From an uncultured Bacteroidia bacterium (GTDB lineage: Bacteria; Bacteroidota; Bacteroidia; Bacteroidales; UBA932), in the NCBI GenBank assembly GCA_902790635.1, contig CADASN010000004.1, forward strand, positions 1-64,000: a DNA stretch of 64,000 bases, in the 5' to 3' direction. Under the pieces are notes generated by a model. The model did not search any database, had not been told where the DNA came from, and saw only the letters and a list, made by a program, of their open reading frames with translations. A program made the position numbers and the translations under genes. Of the stretch, positions 55,021 through 64,000 are shown piece after piece (the stretch's first letter is position 1; the number at the start of each line of letters is the position of its first letter).

Positions 55021-58000
55021 ATGAAAAAAGCCCGTTTGATTTTAGCAATGGTCGCTTCTGCCGGCCTGCTGCTGACCGCCTGCCAGGGCGGCGGCCAGAA
55101 AACCGTCGGACCCTCCGTCAGCGCCGTCGCCGGCGAGACCGCGATGGCACTGAACACCGAGGGGACCGCTCCTACCGGGGCCGACATCGACCCCGAGGTA
55201 CCGACCATCCGTTTCATCAGCAAAGGCTCGATCCTGCCGTCCGCAGGCGGGCTGGACCTGCTCTTCGGCTCCGTTTCCTATGCCAAGGCTCAGGTACGGG
55301 TCAAGAAAGTCTTCAGCAACAACATCCTGCAGTTCCTCCAGCTGGACGACTATGAGACCCGCTACGAGCTTTACAAAGTGGCCGGGACCGTGGTCGACAC
55401 GACGATCGTCCTGGGTGACAAGAACGCGGACCACATCCGCGAATACCGCACCTACGGCCTGAGTCTCGAGGATCTGATCAAGCCGGAGCCCGGTGCCATC
55501 TACCACATCGAGATCCGCGGCCGCGAGCCTCTCGTGGAGGAAGATTTCTGGGATAGCGACAGCTATTTCGGGGACTATGAGACTTACGAAGAGCGCAGCG
55601 TGGACCTGCTCGCCAGCGACCTCGCACTGACCGCCAAGCGCGGCGACGGCGCCACCGAGGTGTTTGTCTACAACATCCTCACCGGCAAGCCCGTCTCCGG
55701 CGTGCGCGTCAAGCTCTATGACTTCGTTCAGCAGGAGCTCGCCAAGGGCCAGACCGACCGCGAAGGCCACATCAGCTTCCCCGCCTCCGGCGACGGACGC
55801 TTCGTCGTGGCCACGAGCGGCAAGCAATACGCCTACCTCGACCTCAAGAACGAGAAGGCTCTGTCCACCAGTAATTTCGACGTCAGCGGCACGACCCACG
55901 AAGCCGGCATCAAGGCCTACATCTTCGGAGAGCGCGGCGTCTGGCGTCCGGGCGACACCCTGCACGTCAGCGTGGTGACGCTCTTCGACGACGCACCCCT
56001 CCCTGCCGGCCATCCGATCACGGCGCAGCTGCGCAATCCTGACGGACAGCTCACCCAGACCCTGACGGAGCGCAGCACCGCTTCCAACATGTACCACTTC
56101 CCGTTGACGACGGCCGAAGACGCCCCGTCCGGCCGCTGGCGCGTGGACGTCAACGTGGGCGGGCAGACCTTCAGCAAGACGCTCCGCGTCGAGGCCATCA
56201 AGCCCAACAAGCTGGACATCTCCCTGCATTTCGACAAGGACTATGTGACCCCGGACGGCAACGACCGTGGCGACATCGCCGTGGCCTGGCTCTACGGCGC
56301 TCCGGGCAGCGACCTCAAGATCAATGGCACCCTGGAACTTGCCTCCGCCTCGACTTCGTTCAAGGGCTGGGACGGCTATGACTTCCGCGACGATGCGCGC
56401 GAGTTCGACAGCCAGACCCTCTACTACAACGACTTCAAGACCAACGCCGAGGGCCACGCCTTCATCAACGCCAACTGCGACCTCAACAAATCCTCCATCC
56501 CGGGCATGCTGACCGCCGGATTCACCTTCCGCGTCTATGAGCCGGGCGGAGACTTCAGCACGAGCTACCAGAGCGTCCGCATGTCCCCGTTCAGCACCTA
56601 TGTCGGCATCAAGACCGAGCCCGACCGCAGCCGCTGGGGCGAGGAATTCCTCCAGTCCGGCAAGTCCCATAAATTCGAAGTGGCCACCGTCGATCCCGAC
56701 GGCAAGGGCGTGTCCGCCAACGGGCTGCACGCCGAGGTTTACCATGTGGATTGGGACTGGTGGTGGAACGCCTCCGGCGAGATCGCCAGCTATATGGCCG
56801 GCAGGAGCAAGGAACTCCTCTTCGAGAAGACCTTCTCCACTTCCGGCGGCAAGGGCAGCTTCAGCTATGACTGGGAGGATGCCCCGCACGGCCTGTATTA
56901 CATCCGCGTCACCGACACCCGCGGCGGACACGCCACTTCGATGCTCATCGAGGTGGACGAGAACGAGACCACCGACGTCGCCGAAGGCTCCACGCAGCTC
57001 AACATGCTGATCGACAAGGATAAATATGCCGTGGGTGAGACGGCCCGCATCACCATCCCGTCCGCCGCCGGCACCAGCGCCCTCGTCTCCATCGAGAAGG
57101 GCGGCAAGATCCTGAGCACCCGTCGGGTGGACTGCTTCGCCGGCAGCACCGAGATCCGCATCCCGGTCACCAAGGAGATGATGCCGAACGCCTATGCCAG
57201 CATCTCCCTCATCCAGCCGCACGGCAACGTCCACAACGATGCTCCGATCCGCCTCTACGGCGTCCAAAACATCAACGTGGAGGATCCTGCCTCCCACCTG
57301 AACCCGGTTCTCGATATCCCGGCCGAGACCAAGCCCGAGTCCACCCTCAAGTTCCAGGTCAAGGAAGAGAGCGGCCGCGCGATGAGCTACATCGTCGCCC
57401 TCGTGGACGAAGGACTCCTCTCCCTCACCGGTTTCAAGACCCCGGACGCCTGGTCTTCCTTCTATGCCAAGGAAGCCCTGCGCGTACGCACCTGGGATGA
57501 ATATGACTCCGTGATCGGTGCTTACGGCGGCCACATCGAGCAGCTGTTCGCCATCGGTGGTGACCAGGAAAGCAACGGACCGCTCAAGCGTCAGGGTGCC
57601 GACCGCTTCAAGCCGGTCGTCGCCTACCTCGGCCCCTTCGACCTGAAGGCCGGCAAGACCGCTTCCCACAGCGTCGAAGTGCCGCAGTACATCGGTTCTC
57701 TGCGTGCCATGATCATCGCCACGGACGGCAAGGCCCAGGGCAGCGCCTCCAAGGATGTGGCCGTGACCCAGCCCGTCATGGTCCAGGCCACGCTCCCGAG
57801 GACCCTCAGCATCGGCGAGACCATCCGCATCCCCGCCACCGTCATCGCCCTCAAGGACGGCGTGGGTGACGTCAAGCTGGACATCCAGACCGACAACCTG
57901 ATGACTGTCCAGGGTCCTTCGACCCTCGATGTCAAGGTCCCGAATGCCGGGCAGCAGGTCGAGTACTTCGAAGTCAAGGTCGGCGAGCAGACCGGCATCG

Positions 58001-59580
58001 GACACGTGACCGTGACCGCCAAGTCCGGCTCCGACAAGTCCGTCAGCCGCGTGGAGATCGACGTCCTCAACCCCAACCCGTCCGTCACGCGCGCCCAGTC
58101 CTTCCTGCTGGACGGCGGCAAGAGCAAGGATGCCACGGCTGAGCTCTTCGGCCTGCCCGGCACCAACTCCGTGACCGTGGAGCTTTCCTCCATCCCGGCC
58201 ATCGACCTGGGCAGACGCCTCAAATACCTGACCGAGTATCCGTACGGATGCGTCGAGCAGACCGTCTCCGGCGCCTTCCCGCAGCTCTACCTGACCCAGG
58301 TGATGGATTGCGACGAGCATGTCGTCAAGCGCACCACCTACAATGTGACCGCCGCCATCAACCGGCTCCACAGCTACCGTCGTCCGGACGGTTCGCTGAG
58401 CTACTGGCCGGGCAGTTCCTCATCCTCTTCGTTCGGCACCGCCTATGCCCTCCACTTCCTCCAGGAGGCGGAGAACCAGGGCTACGCCGTCCCGGCTGAC
58501 CTCAAGGCCGGCCTGGTGCGCTACCTGTCCAACAGCGTCGTCAACGACAAGAAGGAGGGCGAATTCGTGCGGGCCTATGGTCTCTACGCCCTCGCCACGG
58601 CGGGCAAGCCGCAGCGCAGCGCGATGAACCTCCTGCGCGAGCAGGCCAAGAAGATGCCGCGCAGCGCCGTGTGGATGCTGGCTGCAGCCTTCGCCAGCGA
58701 CGGCAAGAAGCAGGTGGCGACCTCGCTCACGAGCGGCCTCCCGTACCTTGAGGCCAGCGGCAGCGGCTACTACGACTACTATGGCAGCGAAGACCGCAAC
58801 ATGGCCATCGCCCTGCGCACCTCGATCCTGACCGGGCAGAAGGAACCCGCCTTCGAACTGGCCGAGAAGATCGCGGCACACCTCAACGATCCGCAGTACT
58901 ACATGAGCACCCAGGCCACCGCCTGGTCGCTCTACGCCATCAGCGACTACGCCCGTACCATCGCGGGCGGCGGCGTCAACGGTACGGTCAAGGGTCCGGA
59001 GAAGACCTACAAGCTGAGCACCGACAAGGCCATCGCCAGCCAGGAGATCGCTCTCGGAGGCGAGGCGGCCAAGCTTTCGCTGACCCTGTCCAACGCCGGC
59101 AGCAACACCCTGCACGCCGTTGTGTCCGTAACGGGCATCCCCAAGGCAGGCAGCGAGAAAGCCAAGGCCTCCGGCCTGTCGATGAAGATCAGCTACATCG
59201 ATCAGGAAGGCAAGCCCATCAAGGTGGACACCCTCTCCCGCGGCCGCAACTTCAAGGCCGTCGTGACTGTGACCAACACTGGCTCCGCCGTCGCACGTGA
59301 CCTCGCCCTCGCCCAGAAGTTCCCTTCCGGCTGGGAGATCCAGAACGACCGCATCAACCGCGAGGACTTCCGGTATCCTGCAGGCGTCACCTACCAGGAC
59401 ATCCGCGACGACCGGGTCTACAGCTTCTTCGACCTGGGCGGCGGCCAGAGCGTGACCATCACCACCGGTCTCACCGCCACATACCCCGGCAAGTTCTACC
59501 TGCCGGCCGTGAGCTGCGAGGCGATGTACGATGCGTCCATCTCCGCCCTCGTCCCGGGCCAGTGGACCGAAGTGAAGTAG
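55021..59580 (+). CDS. Bacterial alpha-2-macroglobulin family lipoprotein
   Basis: A 1519-residue lipoprotein (LLTACQG, C21) of the MG-repeat family that traps proteases in the periplasm. The thioester motif is intact: YPYGCVEQ with C1077 and Q1080 (codons 58249-58260). Macroglobulin beta-sandwich domains occupy most of the chain before it, the alpha/alpha thioester barrel follows (about 1050-1340), and a receptor-binding-like C-terminus ends it. Being divergent from pbpC supports the role. Length is near normal for bacterial members with the full MG set. Confidence 0.93.
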   Translation: MKKARLILAMVASAGLLLTACQGGGQKTVGPSVSAVAGETAMALNTEGTAPTGADIDPEVPTIRFISKGSILPSAGGLDLLFGSVSYAKAQVRVKKVFSNNILQFLQLDDYETRYELYKVAGTVVDTTIVLGDKNADHIREYRTYGLSLEDLIKPEPGAIYHIEIRGREPLVEEDFWDSDSYFGDYETYEERSVDLLASDLALTAKRGDGATEVFVYNILTGKPVSGVRVKLYDFVQQELAKGQTDREGHISFPASGDGRFVVATSGKQYAYLDLKNEKALSTSNFDVSGTTHEAGIKAYIFGERGVWRPGDTLHVSVVTLFDDAPLPAGHPITAQLRNPDGQLTQTLTERSTASNMYHFPLTTAEDAPSGRWRVDVNVGGQTFSKTLRVEAIKPNKLDISLHFDKDYVTPDGNDRGDIAVAWLYGAPGSDLKINGTLELASASTSFKGWDGYDFRDDAREFDSQTLYYNDFKTNAEGHAFINANCDLNKSSIPGMLTAGFTFRVYEPGGDFSTSYQSVRMSPFSTYVGIKTEPDRSRWGEEFLQSGKSHKFEVATVDPDGKGVSANGLHAEVYHVDWDWWWNASGEIASYMAGRSKELLFEKTFSTSGGKGSFSYDWEDAPHGLYYIRVTDTRGGHATSMLIEVDENETTDVAEGSTQLNMLIDKDKYAVGETARITIPSAAGTSALVSIEKGGKILSTRRVDCFAGSTEIRIPVTKEMMPNAYASISLIQPHGNVHNDAPIRLYGVQNINVEDPASHLNPVLDIPAETKPESTLKFQVKEESGRAMSYIVALVDEGLLSLTGFKTPDAWSSFYAKEALRVRTWDEYDSVIGAYGGHIEQLFAIGGDQESNGPLKRQGADRFKPVVAYLGPFDLKAGKTASHSVEVPQYIGSLRAMIIATDGKAQGSASKDVAVTQPVMVQATLPRTLSIGETIRIPATVIALKDGVGDVKLDIQTDNLMTVQGPSTLDVKVPNAGQQVEYFEVKVGEQTGIGHVTVTAKSGSDKSVSRVEIDVLNPNPSVTRAQSFLLDGGKSKDATAELFGLPGTNSVTVELSSIPAIDLGRRLKYLTEYPYGCVEQTVSGAFPQLYLTQVMDCDEHVVKRTTYNVTAAINRLHSYRRPDGSLSYWPGSSSSSSFGTAYALHFLQEAENQGYAVPADLKAGLVRYLSNSVVNDKKEGEFVRAYGLYALATAGKPQRSAMNLLREQAKKMPRSAVWMLAAAFASDGKKQVATSLTSGLPYLEASGSGYYDYYGSEDRNMAIALRTSILTGQKEPAFELAEKIAAHLNDPQYYMSTQATAWSLYAISDYARTIAGGGVNGTVKGPEKTYKLSTDKAIASQEIALGGEAAKLSLTLSNAGSNTLHAVVSVTGIPKAGSEKAKASGLSMKISYIDQEGKPIKVDTLSRGRNFKAVVTVTNTGSAVARDLALAQKFPSGWEIQNDRINREDFRYPAGVTYQDIRDDRVYSFFDLGGGQSVTITTGLTATYPGKFYLPAVSCEAMYDASISALVPGQWTEVK

Positions 59581-59587
59581 TTGAATT

Positions 59588-59633
59588 GTAAAACAAAGAA
59601 GCCCGGCCGACTGGCCGGGCTTCTTTGTTTTAC
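59588..59633. terminator. Bidirectional hairpin terminator
   Basis: Perfect 21-bp stem (59588-59608 and 59613-59633) with loop GACT. The GC-rich tip CCCGGCC is flanked by AAACAAAG/CTTTGTTT, so T-rich tails form on both strands. It sits between convergent genes. Confidence 0.9.
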
Positions 59634-60618
59634 AGCGTCTGACCCCCTATGAATTCTCGCATAATAGAGGTGGGCGGGATCGCCGCGATCTCCGCGGGAC
59701 GCAGCGCCCGCACGTGCTCGAGGAACTCCAGCAGCTTCGTCGCCTTCTCGTACGCAGGGGAAGACTCGCTGATGCCGCAGAGGAGCGGTTCCGCATAGTA
59801 TTTCAGCAGCGGGACATCGTAGAGCGTAGAGGAGTTGAAGATCACGTTGGCATTCTCCTCGAAGGGGAAGATGTTGCGCGTCTCGCCGCGGCGCACGGAC
59901 GGCCAGCGGAGGATGTTTTCCTCCGGGGAGATGCCACGGGTGCGGTTGTCGCGCACGATGCGGCGCAGCAGGCGCTTGTCCGTGGTGGAGCCGTGGTCCT
60001 TCTCGCCGCCCGGCAGGGCCGAGAGGGCGGAGATATAGACGCCGAAGATCCGGTCCCGCGGGATGGCCGGAGTCAGGGCAGGATTCAGTCCGTGGATGCC
60101 CTCCATGAAGAGGATATCCCCGTCCTCCAGTTTCAGCCGTTCTCCGGTGAAGACGCGGCGCCCCGCCTTGAAATCGAACTTCGGCAACTCGACTTCCTTG
60201 CCCGCCAGCAGCTCGGTGAGCTGCTCGTTGAGGAAAGCCACATCCATCGCGCCGAGCGACTCGTAGTCGCGCTCGCCGTTCTCGTCGACCGGGGTATCTT
60301 CGCGATTCACGAAGTAGTTGTCCAGTTCGATGACCCGGGGGTGCAGGCCCAGCACACGGGCCTGCTGGGCGATACGGAGGGACGAGCTGGTCTTGCCGCT
60401 GGAGGAGGGCCCGGACATCATCACGATGCGGCAGCGGTTCCGTTTCCAGAAGATCTGGTCGGCGGCCTGGGCATACTGGCGCTCCTGGCGCGCTTCGCAG
60501 AGATTGATCAGTTCGATGGCTTTGCCGGCTTCCAGGGTCTCGTTGACTTTCTCGAGGGAGTCGATGCCGACGGCATGGCACCACTCTTTGTACTCCGCAC
60601 GTGCGGCTTCAATCTTGG

Positions 60619-60622
<4 letters not shown>
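59630..60622 (-). CDS. Uridine kinase-like nucleoside kinase
   Basis: A 330-residue P-loop kinase of the uridine kinase/phosphoribulokinase group (GPSSSGKTSSS, then IELDNYF and LFMEGIHGLNP). Many Bacteroidota relatives are about 550 residues with an N-terminal TGS domain; this one has only the linker and kinase core. Uridine or cytidine phosphorylation is likely. It overlaps uvrA by four bases (ATGA). Confidence 0.85.
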
Positions 60623-63330
<2,708 letters not shown>

Positions 63331-63339
63331 AAAGGATGA

Positions 63340-63347
63340 CAAAGTTA
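63340..63347 (-). promoter_or_regulatory. -7 box of uvrA
   Basis: TAACTTTG on the minus strand, nine bases before the ATG at 63330. TTTG at 63371-63374 (minus) is 23 bases away, slightly further than usual. Confidence 0.45.
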
Positions 63348-63360
63348 CGAAATTTATAAG

Positions 63361-63368
63361 TAACTTTG
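63361..63368 (+). promoter_or_regulatory. -7 box of the EamA gene
   Basis: TAACTTTG, 16 bases before the ATG at 63385. It is the same sequence as the uvrA box on the other strand, 13 bases away. No clear -33 element is seen. Confidence 0.4.
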
Positions 63369-63384
63369 TCCAAATCTTCTGAAT

Positions 63385-64000
63385 ATGTGGCTTTGGATGT
63401 CAGTCTGTTCCGCTCTGCTTCTCGGCATCTATGATGTCTCCAAGAAGAAGGCGTTGCGACGCAACGGGGTTTATTGGATCCTGCTGAGCGCCACCGCGTT
63501 CACGGCGGTGTTCCTCTGCCCGTTCCTTTCCCACGGTTCCCTGTCGGACCATCTCAGCCTGGTGCTCAAGGCCGTCCTGGTCTCCACCTCCTGGGTGTCC
63601 GGGCTGTTCGCCCTGCAGCACCTGCCCCTGACGACGGTCAGCACCATCAAGGCCTCCCGCCCGATGTTCGTGGTCATCTTCTCCATCATCCTGTTCGGCG
63701 AGCGGCTCAACCTCCTGCAATGGCTGGGTGTCGCCATCGTGATGACGGCCCTCTTCCTGAGCACCCGCTCCAAGCGGCACGACACCGACCAGAAGACCAC
63801 CGCCAAGGGCATGACCGCCATGATCATCTCCGTGCTGTCCGGCTCGGCCAGCGCCCTCTATGACAAGTTTATCCTCCAGCACCTGCAGCCGCTGTTCGTG
63901 CAGAGCTGGACCAATATCTACATCACCGTCCTGCTCGGCATCGTGATCCTGATCCAGTACCTGGCGGACCGGGAGCATTTCAAGCCTTTCGTCTGGGACT
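63385..64000 (+). CDS. EamA/DMT-family transporter, truncated at the window edge
   Basis: The first 205 residues of a drug/metabolite transporter. Hydrophobic helices begin at the N-terminus (MWLWMSVCSALLLGIYDVSKKKAL), and the EamA pattern STIKASRPMFVVIFSIILFGE is visible near residues 92-112. No stop before the window ends. It diverges from uvrA. Substrate unknown. Confidence 0.85.
   Translation, partial: MWLWMSVCSALLLGIYDVSKKKALRRNGVYWILLSATAFTAVFLCPFLSHGSLSDHLSLVLKAVLVSTSWVSGLFALQHLPLTTVSTIKASRPMFVVIFSIILFGERLNLLQWLGVAIVMTALFLSTRSKRHDTDQKTTAKGMTAMIISVLSGSASALYDKFILQHLQPLFVQSWTNIYITVLLGIVILIQYLADREHFKPFVWD

Noticed and set aside
55042..58371. A 1109-codon open frame on the minus strand within the alpha-2-macroglobulin gene
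   Set aside because: It is the complement of a GC-rich true gene; the plus strand has a signal peptide, thioester motif and conserved domains, while the minus translation shows no recognisable domain.

Overview
The window looks like a chromosomal segment of a GC-rich member of the Bacteroidota, most likely Bacteroidales. The evidence is the promoter style (many -7 boxes of the form TAnnTTTG with a TTG or TTTG about 20 bases upstream, and few recognisable Shine-Dalgarno sites) and typical families of the phylum: a Reg_prop/Y_Y_Y sensor with an AraC output domain, a FucP-type sugar permease, SerC-SerA-DUF1015, DUF4783 and LytTR regulators. I cannot name the genus. I see no tRNA, rRNA, CRISPR array, insertion sequence or prophage.

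Region by region. (1) 1-6851: a membrane-bound AraC-type regulator and a convergent GH95-CE8 fusion enzyme, the first half of a pectin/rhamnogalacturonan locus. (2) 6968-9190: cmk, ispH and efp. (3) 9174-14327: five tightly overlapping genes that start inside the end of efp (radical SAM, ATP-grasp-like ligase, WbqC-like, GT2 glycosyltransferase, DegT aminotransferase). This looks like a small accessory pathway that makes or decorates an amino-sugar compound, and is the least explained unit here. (4) 14328-18765: a DUF4783 protein, rlmH and a very large multi-pass sensor kinase. (5) 18758-27014: the second half of the pectin locus: a KdgF-like cupin lipoprotein, a PL10 pectate lyase, a PL1-CE12-CE8 three-enzyme polypeptide, a GH2 hydrolase and the tail of a decayed glycosidase. 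No SusC/SusD pair is present. (6) 27056-43788: lptB, dnaX, a secreted protein of unknown function, a LytTR regulator followed by a membrane HTH gene broken by an in-frame TAG, an NtrC-like regulator without a DNA-binding domain, metG-dnaG-recQ, the serine genes with DUF1015, a YigZ protein and an acidic-tailed pRiA4b ORF-3-like protein. (7) 43902-50996: FKBP, ROK sugar kinase, sugar permease, acyl-CoA synthetase, two tandem deoxynucleoside kinases and a metallo-beta-lactamase-fold hydrolase. (8) 51124-64000: a sialidase-like lipoprotein, DUF486, the divergent pbpC / alpha-2-macroglobulin pair, a uridine kinase-like gene, uvrA and a truncated EamA transporter.

How the genes may work together. 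The pectin enzymes cover de-acetylation, de-methylation, backbone cleavage by beta-elimination and removal of galactose- or fucose-type side groups. The cupin could process the unsaturated uronate released by the lyases. The GH95-CE8 and cmk promoters diverge across a 31-bp palindrome that contains both -33 elements. The alpha-2-macroglobulin and PBP1C form the classical periplasmic protease-trapping and wall-repair pair.
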